Source of the DNA: a bacterium | GTDB lineage: Bacteria; Bacillota; Negativicutes; Acidaminococcales; Acidaminococcaceae | Length of the DNA stretch: 15,280 nucleotides | Direction: 5' to 3' | Assembly: GCA_004562175.1 (NCBI GenBank) | Contig: SFRS01000011.1 | Span: forward strand, 1-15,280 | Shown: positions 1-7,303 of the stretch, piece after piece | How the letters are laid out: each line of letters opens with the position of its first letter | Numbering within the stretch: position 1 is the first letter of the stretch | Made by a program: the position numbers and the translations under genes | The notes under the pieces: model-generated | Database searches by the model: none | Seen by the model: the letters and a program-made list of their open reading frames with translations, nothing else | Told to the model about the DNA's origin: nothing

Positions 1-1
1 T

Positions 2-1804
2 TATCATCTTTATACGGCGACCTTTGGTCCGCCCCTGACACTGATTCACCGTTCTATTCACGTTTCCATGATGTTGGTTTTGACCTTCCTCATGTATCCC
101 ATGTGTAAGAAATCTAGCTTCACTACTCCATCCATTCTGGACTGGATTTTGGTGGCTCTCTCCTTGGCGGCTCCCATTTATATTACCACCGACTACCAAG
201 GCTTTGTAGAAAGAGCAGGTAACGCCAATACTATGGATATGGTTATGGCAACACTGCTTGTGGCGTTGGTGCTGGAGGCCTCCCGTCGCGTCAGCGGCAA
301 CGTGCTTTCCCTGTTGAGCTTGGTTTTCATAGCCTACGGTATTTTCGGTCGTTCTATGCCGGGTATGTTCATGCACCGCGGCTATGACTGGACCAGCCTG
401 TCCAACCATTTCTTTGCTAATACGGAAGGTATTTATGGCACTTCTGTTAACGTTGCTGCCAGCTACATCTTCCTCTTCATTCTCTTTGGTGCCGTAATGA
501 GCAAGTCTGGCATGGGCCAGTTGTTCAACGATTTGGCGCTGGCTTTGGCCGGTCATACTAAGGGCGGTCCGGCGAAGGTATCCGTCATCGCCTCTGGCTT
601 CTTGGGCTCCATTAACGGCTCCGCTGTAGCTAACGTTGTTACTACCGGCGCCTTCACCATTCCTTTGATGAAGAAAACCGGTTATTCCAAGGAATTCGCC
701 GGTGCTGTTGAATCCGCTGCATCTGTTGGCGGTCAGCTGCTTCCGCCCATTATGGGTGCTGCAGCCTTCATCATGGCAGAAATGCTGGGCGTAAAATATT
801 CTAGCATTATCGTCTGGGCTGCGATTCCGGCATTGCTCTATTATTTGGGTATCATTATCCAAGTACAGCTGCGTGCTTCTAAGGATGGCTTGGTAGGCCT
901 GCCCAAGGACCAGCTGCCTGTTTTGAAGACTGTGTTGAATGCTCGTGGCCATTTGCTGCTGCCAGTATTCTTCCTGCTTTACATGCTGTTCTTCTCTGGT
1001 ACGACTGTAGTTTATTCCGCAGTTTTGACCATTGTGGTTACCATCGTGGTTGCCCAGCTGAAGAAGGATACACGCATGAGTGTGAAGGATATGGTGGATG
1101 CCTTGGCTAATGGTGCTAAGCAGACTGTTTCCGTAGCTATTGCCTGCGCCTGCGTAGGCATCATCATCGGCGTTTGCTCCAAGACCGGCTTTGGTCTGAC
1201 CATGGCCAACACCATTATTGCTTTGGGTGGTACCAGCATTCTCTTCACGCTGGTCTTCACCATGATTACCTGTATGATTTTGGGTATGGGCCTTCCCTCC
1301 ATCCCCGCATACATTATCACTGCTGCCATTGCCGCTCCGGCACTGGCAAAGCTGGGTATCGCTCCGGCGGCTGCCCACATGTTCTCCTTCTATTATGCCA
1401 TGTTTGCGAACCTGACTCCGCCTGTGGCACTGGCTTCCTTTGCGGCAGCGGGCCTGTCCGGTGGCGATCCCATGAAGACAGGCGTGGCTTCTGTGAAATT
1501 GGCTATTGCAGGCTTCATAGTACCCTTCATGTTCGTGTTCTCGCCTCAGCTGATGCTCATCAACACCACCTTGGTGGAGGGCGCTTGGACTGCTGTTACG
1601 GCCTGCATCGGCGTGTTTATGCTGGCAGTTGCTGTTGAAGGTTATTTCTGTGCGAAGGTTGCCCTGTGGCTGCGTGCAGTTATTTTGGTAGGTGCGCTGG
1701 GCCTCATGAACCCGGGCATGGTTACTGACGCTGTAGGTATTGCTTGCTGCGTAGTATTGTTCTTCATCCAAAAGAAGAAGGAAAAGGCCTTGAAGGCAGC
1801 ATAA
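2..1804 (+). CDS. TRAP transporter fused permease (DctQM, TAXI type), 5' truncated by window edge
   Basis: This is the integral membrane subunit of a TRAP transporter, which uses an ion gradient to import organic acids or similar solutes delivered by a periplasmic receptor. The frame is open from base 2, and the residues before the first ATG at 68 (YHLYTATFGPPLTLIHRSIH) look like normal family sequence. The start codon therefore lies left of the window and the ATG at 68 is internal. About 600 residues are visible. A short DctQ-like membrane part (first ~130 residues) is followed by a long DctM-like part with motifs typical of the 4TM/12TM fused family, such as SGFLGSINGSAVANVVTTG and GGQLLPPIMGAAAF, and many hydrophobic segments. 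The partner TAXI receptor gene is expected just upstream but is not in view. The substrate cannot be read from the permease. The family call is firm. Confidence 0.93.
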   Translation, partial: YHLYTATFGPPLTLIHRSIHVSMMLVLTFLMYPMCKKSSFTTPSILDWILVALSLAAPIYITTDYQGFVERAGNANTMDMVMATLLVALVLEASRRVSGNVLSLLSLVFIAYGIFGRSMPGMFMHRGYDWTSLSNHFFANTEGIYGTSVNVAASYIFLFILFGAVMSKSGMGQLFNDLALALAGHTKGGPAKVSVIASGFLGSINGSAVANVVTTGAFTIPLMKKTGYSKEFAGAVESAASVGGQLLPPIMGAAAFIMAEMLGVKYSSIIVWAAIPALLYYLGIIIQVQLRASKDGLVGLPKDQLPVLKTVLNARGHLLLPVFFLLYMLFFSGTTVVYSAVLTIVVTIVVAQLKKDTRMSVKDMVDALANGAKQTVSVAIACACVGIIIGVCSKTGFGLTMANTIIALGGTSILFTLVFTMITCMILGMGLPSIPAYIITAAIAAPALAKLGIAPAAAHMFSFYYAMFANLTPPVALASFAAAGLSGGDPMKTGVASVKLAIAGFIVPFMFVFSPQLMLINTTLVEGAWTAVTACIGVFMLAVAVEGYFCAKVALWLRAVILVGALGLMNPGMVTDAVGIACCVVLFFIQKKKEKALKAA

Positions 1805-1818
1805 GTTTTGTGACTTTT

Positions 1819-1852
1819 AACCGTAGTATCGCTTTGGTACTACGGTTTTTTA
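1819..1852 (+). terminator. Rho-independent terminator after the TRAP permease
   Basis: AACCGTAGTA (1819-1828) pairs perfectly with TACTACGGTT (1838-1847). One wobble and one further C-G pair close a five-base loop, and a T run follows. It begins 15 bases after the permease stop codon. Confidence 0.9.
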
Positions 1853-1867
1853 TTTGCGTTTGTTCGT

Positions 1868-1925
1868 CTACTTTTTCGAGCGACCGAAAAAGTAGCAAAA
1901 AGGTCGCGCGCTTTTGAAAAGCGCG
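1868..1925. repeat. Pair of compact palindromes, probable interspersed repeat
   Basis: Two inverted repeats lie side by side. CTACTTTTTCG (1868-1878) pairs with CGAAAAAGTAG (1885-1895) around a six-base loop. CGCGCTTTT (1907-1915) pairs with AAAAGCGCG (1917-1925) around a single base. There is no coding signal. From memory this resembles short dispersed repeats containing 'ACTTTTT...AAAAAGTAGCAAAAAGG' found between genes in several bacterial groups. Whether it is dispersed in this genome cannot be checked here. Confidence 0.5.
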
Positions 1926-2074
1926 GGAAACAATTTGTTTTTTATATCCCATTTTTGGTACGACTGAGCTTTACACTAGACGTGCATGAGTCACTTCGCA
2001 AAACATGTTATTATCGGTGTAAATAAGAACTTTCCTTCCGTAATGCTTTGATGCAGTGACTACTGCTTGCTAAA

Positions 2075-2299
2075 GGATAGAAAAATGTATGAAATTGAGT
2101 AATAAGTAAGCAGAAGGTGAGCTGTGATTTTTAGCAAATGAGTGGCTGGAACAATAGAAGCAAGTGTTTCGAAAACCTAAAGCTTTTTGCGAACAGATTG
2201 GACACCGTAGCTTCGTGATTGTTCCCCACGAAATTTGCGTTAAGAAAATCACCGCGAGCATGATGCTTACTTATTACGAATTTCTTATTTAGCCTATCC
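2075..2299. repeat. Long imperfect inverted repeat (~225 bp), MITE-like or structured RNA
   Basis: The two halves fold onto each other over the whole stretch. Pairs from outside inward: GGATAG 2075-2080 with CTATCC 2294-2299; GAAATT with AATTTC; GTAATAAGTAAGC 2099-2111 with GCTTACTTATTAC 2265-2277 (13 of 13); GTGATTTT with AAAATCAC; GCAAAT with ATTTGC; TGG with CCA; GGAACAAT with ATTGTTCC; GAAGC with GCTTC; GTGT with ACAC; and TGTTTCG with CGAACA (one bulge). The loop is about 10-20 bases near AAAGCTTT. No transposase is encoded. The right end stops where the duplicated NamZ promoter begins. A 63-codon minus-strand frame (2070-2261) with a CPIC...CFYC pattern lies inside, but the symmetry favours a hairpin element over a gene. 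Confidence 0.75.
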
Positions 2300-2304
2300 A
2301 CTTA

Positions 2305-2330
2305 TGGTATAATAATGTCATAAGGAGAAG
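2305..2330 (+). promoter_or_regulatory. Extended -10 promoter and RBS of the chimeric gene
   Basis: TGGTATAAT (2305-2313) is an extended -10 element with a consensus hexamer. No good -35 is visible; the space it would occupy lies in the right arm of the long inverted repeat. AAGGAG at about 2322-2327 precedes the ATG at 2338. The sequence CACTTATGGTATAATA is repeated before the NamZ gene at 2996. Confidence 0.7.
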
Positions 2331-2337
2331 ACTGAAC

Positions 2338-2904
2338 ATGTTAAGAAAAATTTTGCTTTTATTATTGTGTATAGTGTTTGTTGCTGGCTGCATGGGAACG
2401 AAGGCTGCAAAGCAAGGAGAGTCGGTGCAGACAGGCAAACAGGTAGTACTTGGTATTGAGCGCGTAGGGGAGCCGGAGATCAAGAAGCTGCTAGAGGGCA
2501 AGCGTTTGGGACTCTTCACCAACCAAACAGGCGAGGCTAGTGAGTTGTTGAAAAACTTTTTAAAATATATTATGACCAATGAGCCAGTTGATGAGTTCAC
2601 GGAGAATGTGGAACGCCAAGTAGCGGCAGTGAAGAATGATAAGAAAGCGAGGGAAGAGTATATGGTACTGCAAGCTAAAATTAGAGAGCATGAAATTTTA
2701 GCTTTTGAGGCTGGCGAAGCAAAGGGCCATGCAGTTGGACTGCAAGAGGGCCAATCAATAGGCGAAGCTAAAAAAAGCAGAGAAACTGCTCTTAAGATGC
2801 TGAGGAAGAATAAGCCGTTATCCGAGATTATAGAGTTTACAGATATATCGGAGAAGGATGTTTTGGCTCTTGCTAAGGAAAATGGCTTAGAGGTTATTGC
2901 TTAG
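2338..2904 (+). CDS. Chimera: NamZ/DUF1343 lipoprotein N-terminus fused to Rpn-family nuclease/transposase C-terminal tail
   Basis: The predicted 188-residue protein has two origins. Residues 1-65, including the lipobox VAGC with Cys18 and ending GLFTNQTG, are almost identical to the start of the NamZ protein encoded downstream. Residues 66-188 (from EASELLKNFLKYIMTNEP) instead resemble the C-terminal part of Rpn/PDDEXK-type recombination-promoting nucleases: an 'ENVERQVAAVKNDKKAREEY' helix, a linker with repeated EAG/KG/EG steps, and a final 'KMLRKNKPLSEIIEFTDISEKDVLALAKE' segment (given in two overlapping reads). The PD-(D/E)XK catalytic domain is missing, so nuclease activity is not expected. 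The DNA switch is at about 2531-2534. Both parts are in frame without stops, with their own promoter, RBS and terminator. It may be an expressed remnant or a domesticated small protein. If exported as a lipoprotein, the nuclease tail would sit outside the cytoplasm, which argues for a rearrangement by-product. Confidence 0.8.
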   Translation: MLRKILLLLLCIVFVAGCMGTKAAKQGESVQTGKQVVLGIERVGEPEIKKLLEGKRLGLFTNQTGEASELLKNFLKYIMTNEPVDEFTENVERQVAAVKNDKKAREEYMVLQAKIREHEILAFEAGEAKGHAVGLQEGQSIGEAKKSRETALKMLRKNKPLSEIIEFTDISEKDVLALAKENGLEVIA

Positions 2905-2948
2905 CATATCAACAAAACAGAATATAATGTCGTTTTCATGGCGATAGT

Positions 2949-2989
2949 AAAAACAGCGTTCTAGTGTATACTTGGAGCGCTGTTTTTTT
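2949..2989 (+). terminator. Terminator after the chimeric gene
   Basis: AAAACAGCG (2950-2958) pairs with CGCTGTTTT (2978-2986). The stem extends inward through TTCTA/TGGAG with wobble pairs, and seven Ts (2983-2989) form the tail. It isolates the chimeric gene from the NamZ gene that follows. Confidence 0.85.
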
Positions 2990-3001
2990 CGTTTTCACTT
3001 A

Positions 3002-3024
3002 TGGTATAATATAACCAAAGGAGA
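3002..3024 (+). promoter_or_regulatory. Extended -10 promoter and RBS of NamZ
   Basis: TGGTATAAT (3002-3010) is an extended -10. AAAGGAGA (about 3017-3024) precedes the ATG at 3032. A longer reading from a TTG at 2972 would begin inside the terminator and upstream of this -10, so the start at 3032 is preferred. Confidence 0.75.
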
Positions 3025-3031
3025 ACAGAAC

Positions 3032-4270
3032 ATGTTAAGAAAAATTTTGCTTTTATTATTGTGTATAGTGTTTGTTGCTGGCTGCATGGTAACGAAGGCT
3101 GCAAAGCAAGGAGAGTCGGTGCAGACAGGCAAACAGGTTGTACTTGGCATTGAGCGAGTGGGGGAGCCGGAGGTCAAGAAGCTGCTGGAGGGCAAGCGTT
3201 TGGGCCTGTTTACTAATCAAACAGGCGTGGATAGCAAGCTGCGCTCCAGCGTGGATATCCTGCGGACCCAGTATAATTTGAGCGCCATTTTCGTGCCAGA
3301 GCACGGCCTATACGGCGCCGTGGAGGCGGGCAAGCAGTTTGCCAGCAGCGAGCATGAGGGTATCCCAGTGCTGAGCCTGTATGGCAGTAGTCGCCACCCT
3401 AGCAAGGAAATGCTGGAGCACATCGACACCATGGTGGTGGACATTCAGGACGTGGGCGTGCGCCACTACACCTATTTTTCCTCGCTGGCCTACATCATGG
3501 AGGCCTGTGCCAAAGCCAATAAAGAGGTGGTGGTGCTGGATAGACCCAATCCTCTAGGCGACAAAAAGCAGGGACCTGTGCTAAAGCCAGAGTATGCCAC
3601 CTTTATTGGTTTGTACTCTATTCCTCTCCGTCACGGCCTTACCATCGGCGAATTTGCCTGCTACATTAATACGGAAGAGGGCATCAACTGTAAGCTGGAA
3701 GTTGTGCCCATGCAAAACTATCGTGCTGGCATGGACTGGGCGGACACGGGCCTGCCTTGGGTGCAGACCTCGCCCCGCATTCCTACCGCAGAATGCGCCT
3801 ACCTTTATTGCATCACCGGCAGCCTTGGCAATGGCAACCTGTCCGTGGGTATTGGCACGGGCAAGCCCTTCCACTTCGTGGGCGCGCCCTTCATGGATGC
3901 CGAAGCGGTGAAAAAGGCCTTGGATGAGCAAAACATCCCCGGCCTGGGCTTTCGCGCTGCGGCCTATACTCCTGAAGCGGCTGCCTACGCCGGTAAATTG
4001 GTGCAGGGCGTAGAAATCTATGTGCTAGACAAGGAAAAGGCCAATTTGGCGGAGGCTAGCTACACCATTTTGCAAACACTACGCCAGCTCTATCCCAATA
4101 TGCTCACCTTCAAGGAGAGGGGCTACGGCCTTAAGGGGTATAAAATTGACACTAATTTAGGCGAAAGCAGTGCTCGTGAGGGCTTGCCAGAAAAAGAAGT
4201 ATTTCTGCGTTGGACACAGGAAAGCACTGACTTTGCCCAAAAGGCTAAGAAATACAAACTATACCAATAA
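3032..4270 (+). CDS. namZ: DUF1343 / NamZ-like exo-beta-N-acetylmuramidase lipoprotein
   Basis: NamZ enzymes release MurNAc from the non-reducing ends of peptidoglycan fragments during wall turnover. The 412-residue product matches the length of Bacillus NamZ (YbbC). A lipoprotein signal (MLRKILLLLLCIVFVAGC, Cys18) would anchor it to a membrane outside the cytoplasm. Family motifs run in order: GLFTNQTGVD (58-67), FVPEHGLYG (87-95), VVDIQDVGVRHYTYFSSL (135-152), VLDRPNPLG (168-176), PLRHGLTIGEF (198-208) and TSPRIPT (246-252). The next motif reads GSLGNGNLSVGIGTGKPF (263-280), where many members have an EGTN...GRGT form, so this may belong to a sister subgroup. Codon usage is ordinary and the ORF intact. 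A terminator follows. The family is firm; the exact activity is inferred. Confidence 0.9.
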   Translation: MLRKILLLLLCIVFVAGCMVTKAAKQGESVQTGKQVVLGIERVGEPEVKKLLEGKRLGLFTNQTGVDSKLRSSVDILRTQYNLSAIFVPEHGLYGAVEAGKQFASSEHEGIPVLSLYGSSRHPSKEMLEHIDTMVVDIQDVGVRHYTYFSSLAYIMEACAKANKEVVVLDRPNPLGDKKQGPVLKPEYATFIGLYSIPLRHGLTIGEFACYINTEEGINCKLEVVPMQNYRAGMDWADTGLPWVQTSPRIPTAECAYLYCITGSLGNGNLSVGIGTGKPFHFVGAPFMDAEAVKKALDEQNIPGLGFRAAAYTPEAAAYAGKLVQGVEIYVLDKEKANLAEASYTILQTLRQLYPNMLTFKERGYGLKGYKIDTNLGESSAREGLPEKEVFLRWTQESTDFAQKAKKYKLYQ

Positions 4271-4312
4271 GCTCATGGAAAATATTTTTACTATTATTAT
4301 ATAAATTACTAC

Positions 4313-4341
4313 AAGCTCCTGCTTCTTCGGCAGGAGCTTTT
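4313..4341 (+). terminator. Terminator after NamZ
   Basis: AAGCTCCTGC (4313-4322) pairs perfectly with GCAGGAGCTT (4330-4339) around a seven-base loop, followed by TTTT. Confidence 0.85.
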
Positions 4342-4353
4342 CCTGTACCTATG

Positions 4354-4382
4354 TTGCATATTCTAATTGTATGATGTACAAT
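4354..4382 (+). promoter_or_regulatory. Candidate sigma-A promoter of the sensor diguanylate cyclase
   Basis: TTGCAT (4354-4359), a 17-base spacer and TACAAT (4377-4382). TTGTA and TACAA arms of a small inverted repeat (4368-4381) overlap the -10. The weak RBS GAGGTG (4434-4439) lies nine bases before the ATG at 4449. Confidence 0.5.
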
Positions 4383-4448
4383 ATAAGAAGAATAAATATG
4401 CATGATTTTAAATTAGAAAGTATAAATCAACACGAGGTGCAATAACAT

Positions 4449-6566
4449 ATGCGTAGGTGTGTGATAATTGCTATAACGATGCTTTGCATACTGCTTAACG
4501 TTGTGTGCGCTATTGATGCACAGGCAGCGGAGCAAAAGCCCAAAACAGTCAGAGTTGGCTATGTCATTTACAAGGGCTTTCAGGAAGGACGTGGGGACGA
4601 AGCCAAGTCCGGCTATGGCTATGAATTTTTGCAGCAGCTAGCTTACTATGCCAATTGGAAGTACGAATATGTTTATGGAAATTTTGGCGAGCTCTTAGAA
4701 AAGCTGAAAAAAGGTGAGATAGATGTTATGGGTAATGTGTCATATACACCTGAGCGAGCTCAAAGCATCAGCTATCCTCTAGAAGAACAGGGACGGGAAT
4801 ACTATTATCTTTACATTCGTGACGATAGAACAGATTTAAAATTTACTGAGCCTGCCACCTTCAGTGGCAAGAGCATTGGTGTCAACAAGGGGAGCATCCA
4901 GGAGGTTTATTTGCGCCAATGGCTGGATAAGAACGGGGTCCAGGCTCATATCATTCCTTATGCCAATGGCAACCAACGCAACCGGGATGCCATTGATGGC
5001 GTTATTGATGCTAACGTGGCGCCGCCCCTCATGGATTCTAATAAGGTGAAGCAGCGTTTACGCTCCATTGGTAAGCTGGGCTATTCTTCCTATTACGTGG
5101 CTGTGAACAAGCAACGACCGGATTTATTGCAGGATGTAAATTTTGCCCACCAAAGAATTTTGCAGGCCGATCGCTTCTATAACGAAAGAATTTACCTGAA
5201 ATATTATGGGGATTCCTCCGTAACTCTGTCTGGTCTGGATAAGACGGACCTTGCTTGGCTCAAGGGGAAACAGAGCCCCTTCACTGTTGGTTATGTGCAA
5301 GGCTTTCTGCCCTATGCTGATTGGGATGAGGATAAGCGTAATTTGATGGGTATATTGGCTGTGTATAAGGAGCACATGGCCCGTCGCTACAATATCGATA
5401 TTGCTACAAAGCGCTTTGCTAATTATGAAGAGATTCGCAGGGCTTTGGCTCATGGTGAAGTAGATGCTATTTATCCCTTCTATTGCCACTATTGGACTGC
5501 GGAAAGCAATGACCTCATGGTGACTGAGCCCTTGACTACTAGCTTTATGGTGCTTTTGTATAAGGGCTATTATGATGTGCACACCTCCAATATCATTGCA
5601 GTGGCTAAGCAAAGCCCCATGCAGAAATATTATTTGAAGGCTAATTTCCCCAACTCTAAGGTGCATGAGGTCGATACCTTGGAGGATTGTATTAAGGCTG
5701 TTTTGGATGAGAATGCCAATTGCACGGTTATGTCCTCGGATACTTATTACGCATATCGTAGTAGCTTAGAGGGCATGGAGGATTGCAATATTATCACTAC
5801 TGGCTTCGAGGTTCCCGTGGGCTTTGCTGTGCAGAGTGGCAACAGGGAGGCATTTTCCTTCATGCGTAAGAGTATCACCGGCTTGAATTATGGTGATATC
5901 AGCAAATCCATGATTGAGGATGGCTATGCTGTGCCGGAGCCGACCCTGAGGCAGTTTTTGCGCCGTCATTTGTATTTAGTCATGTTCGGTGGCTTTGTAC
6001 TGACGCTGCTCTTAGCAGGCTTTGGTATGCATTATGTCATGACCAAGCGGCGCGAGGCCAGCCTGTGCCAGTATAATCTGGAGCTGAACAAGAAGATTTA
6101 TGTGGACTTTGCCACGGGCTTGCCCAACAAGAACAAGTGTGAGGAGATGCTGGCTACGCCTGGGCCTATCACTAAGCCCACCGCCTGCTTTATGTTTGAT
6201 TTGAATGACTTGAAGGTGGTTAATGACAGCCTAGGTCACGAAATGGGCGACATGATGATTTATAGCTTTGCCAAGCTGCTAAGGCAGGTTGTGCCCTGCG
6301 AGTATTTTGTGGGCCGTTTTGGAGGAGATGAGTTCATTCTCATTGCCGAAGGCATTACCGGCAAGCGGGAAATAAAAGCTGTGTTGGCGGACATTGAAGA
6401 ACTCATCGAGTTCTACAATAAGAATAATAAGGAGTTTAAGCTGAGTTATTCTTCAGGCTATGCCTACAGCGAAGATCACAAGGGCGTGACTATGGCTGAG
6501 TTGTTGCACTTGGCGGACGAGAATATGTATGCTAACAAGAAAGCCTTCAAGGCTAAATGTCATTGA
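4449..6566 (+). CDS. Membrane diguanylate cyclase with two periplasmic SBP_bac_3-type sensor domains
   Basis: This 705-residue protein probably makes cyclic di-GMP in response to an extracytoplasmic ligand. A signal peptide (about 1-27, ending AQA) is followed by two domains like family 3 solute-binding proteins (amino-acid-binding fold). The first (about 34-255) starts with TVRVGYVIYKGFQE, and the second (about 276-490) with SPFTVGYVQGFLPYADW. One transmembrane helix (about 508-530) leads to a cytoplasmic GGDEF domain. The catalytic motif is intact (GGDEF at 625-629), as is the upstream FDLNDLKVVND segment with metal-binding Asp584. The inhibitory RxxD I-site is absent (PCEY at its place), so feedback inhibition at that site is not expected. 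It is monocistronic, between terminators. The ligand is unknown; small amino acids or peptides fit the fold. Confidence 0.9.
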   Translation: MRRCVIIAITMLCILLNVVCAIDAQAAEQKPKTVRVGYVIYKGFQEGRGDEAKSGYGYEFLQQLAYYANWKYEYVYGNFGELLEKLKKGEIDVMGNVSYTPERAQSISYPLEEQGREYYYLYIRDDRTDLKFTEPATFSGKSIGVNKGSIQEVYLRQWLDKNGVQAHIIPYANGNQRNRDAIDGVIDANVAPPLMDSNKVKQRLRSIGKLGYSSYYVAVNKQRPDLLQDVNFAHQRILQADRFYNERIYLKYYGDSSVTLSGLDKTDLAWLKGKQSPFTVGYVQGFLPYADWDEDKRNLMGILAVYKEHMARRYNIDIATKRFANYEEIRRALAHGEVDAIYPFYCHYWTAESNDLMVTEPLTTSFMVLLYKGYYDVHTSNIIAVAKQSPMQKYYLKANFPNSKVHEVDTLEDCIKAVLDENANCTVMSSDTYYAYRSSLEGMEDCNIITTGFEVPVGFAVQSGNREAFSFMRKSITGLNYGDISKSMIEDGYAVPEPTLRQFLRRHLYLVMFGGFVLTLLLAGFGMHYVMTKRREASLCQYNLELNKKIYVDFATGLPNKNKCEEMLATPGPITKPTACFMFDLNDLKVVNDSLGHEMGDMMIYSFAKLLRQVVPCEYFVGRFGGDEFILIAEGITGKREIKAVLADIEELIEFYNKNNKEFKLSYSSGYAYSEDHKGVTMAELLHLADENMYANKKAFKAKCH

Positions 6567-6583
6567 TAATCCAAAATTGCACT

Positions 6584-6618
6584 AAAAAAGGCTGCCGCAG
6601 TAAATGCGACAGCCTTTT
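6584..6618. terminator. Bidirectional terminator between the GGDEF gene and the gamma-CA gene
   Basis: AAAAGGCTG (6586-6594) pairs with CAGCCTTTT (6610-6618), and CGCA with TGCG inside after one mismatch, closing a GTAAA loop. A and T runs flank both sides, so it can serve the two convergent genes. Confidence 0.8.
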
Positions 6619-6689
6619 CAAATGCTTGAGGAAAATTGGAAGCTTGTGCATGCTAGGCAAAAGCCAGCATACTTTAATAAGGGTAGTGA

Positions 6690-7241
6690 TTAAACGATTT
6701 TTTCGCCGTGGTAGCTTTCGCCGCCACCGTCGGGCAGCAGGCCATAGCGCTCGGTCCACAGAGTTTTATACTTAATTGCTTGGGCATGGATAGAAGCGAG
6801 GCCCTTTTCATCCAAGGTTTTGATGACCTTGGCGGGAATGCCTGCTACAAGGCTATTGGGGGGAACAATGGTACCCTTGGTAACAACAGCACCGGCAGCA
6901 ACGATGGAGCCCTTGCCGATAACGGCACCGTCCAAAACGGTGGAATGCATGCCGATGAGGCAGTGATCCTCAACCGTGCAGGCATGGAGCAGAGCGCAAT
7001 GACCAACAGTAACGTAATCGCCTACGATGCAGGCATAATTATCTGCAACATGGAGCACGCTGTTGTCTTGGATATTGCTGTAGCGACCTACCTCAATGCG
7101 GTTTACGTCGCCGCGAATGGTTACACCGGGCCATACACTGGCATATTCTTTGATTTCTACCTTGCCGATGAGGGTAGCAGTATTAAAAGCATAAGCCTTT
7201 TCATCGATTTTGGGAGCTTGTCCTTCGAATTTAAAAATCAT
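6690..7241 (-). CDS. Gamma-carbonic anhydrase-like protein (left-handed beta-helix, YrdA/PaaY type)
   Basis: The product is a hexapeptide-repeat protein that should form a trimer binding zinc between subunits. The three histidine ligands of the family are present: H64 (in VLH), H81 and H86 (in VGHCALLH), with the five-residue spacing of the last two kept. Hexapeptide turns run from about residue 15 to 140, followed by a C-terminal helix. The start at 7241 (MIFKFEG, 183 residues) is chosen over the ATG at 7247, because GGGGA touches the first ATG but lies six bases from the second. Many relatives have weak or no carbonic anhydrase activity, and some belong to CoA-linked pathways, so the reaction is uncertain. 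It is a single gene with its own strong promoter. Confidence 0.9.
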   Translation of the reverse strand: MIFKFEGQAPKIDEKAYAFNTATLIGKVEIKEYASVWPGVTIRGDVNRIEVGRYSNIQDNSVLHVADNYACIVGDYVTVGHCALLHACTVEDHCLIGMHSTVLDGAVIGKGSIVAAGAVVTKGTIVPPNSLVAGIPAKVIKTLDEKGLASIHAQAIKYKTLWTERYGLLPDGGGESYHGEKIV

Positions 7242-7303
7242 TTTCATTCCCCGCTTTCACAAAAATCTTGAGTAATACTCATCAAGAACTGAACTACACC
7301 TTA

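Noticed and set aside
2972..3031. A longer NamZ reading frame from a TTG at 2972
   Set aside because: It starts inside the upstream terminator and before the -10 at 3005. The ATG at 3032 has a good RBS and gives a clean lipoprotein signal.
5124..5666. 180-codon minus-strand frame opposite the diguanylate cyclase gene
   Set aside because: It lies wholly within a well-supported plus-strand gene and shows no family motifs or RBS; it is a shadow frame.
6708..7271. 187-codon plus-strand frame over the gamma-carbonic anhydrase gene
   Set aside because: It mirrors hexapeptide-repeat codons of the real minus-strand gene, which has histidine ligands, promoter and RBS.
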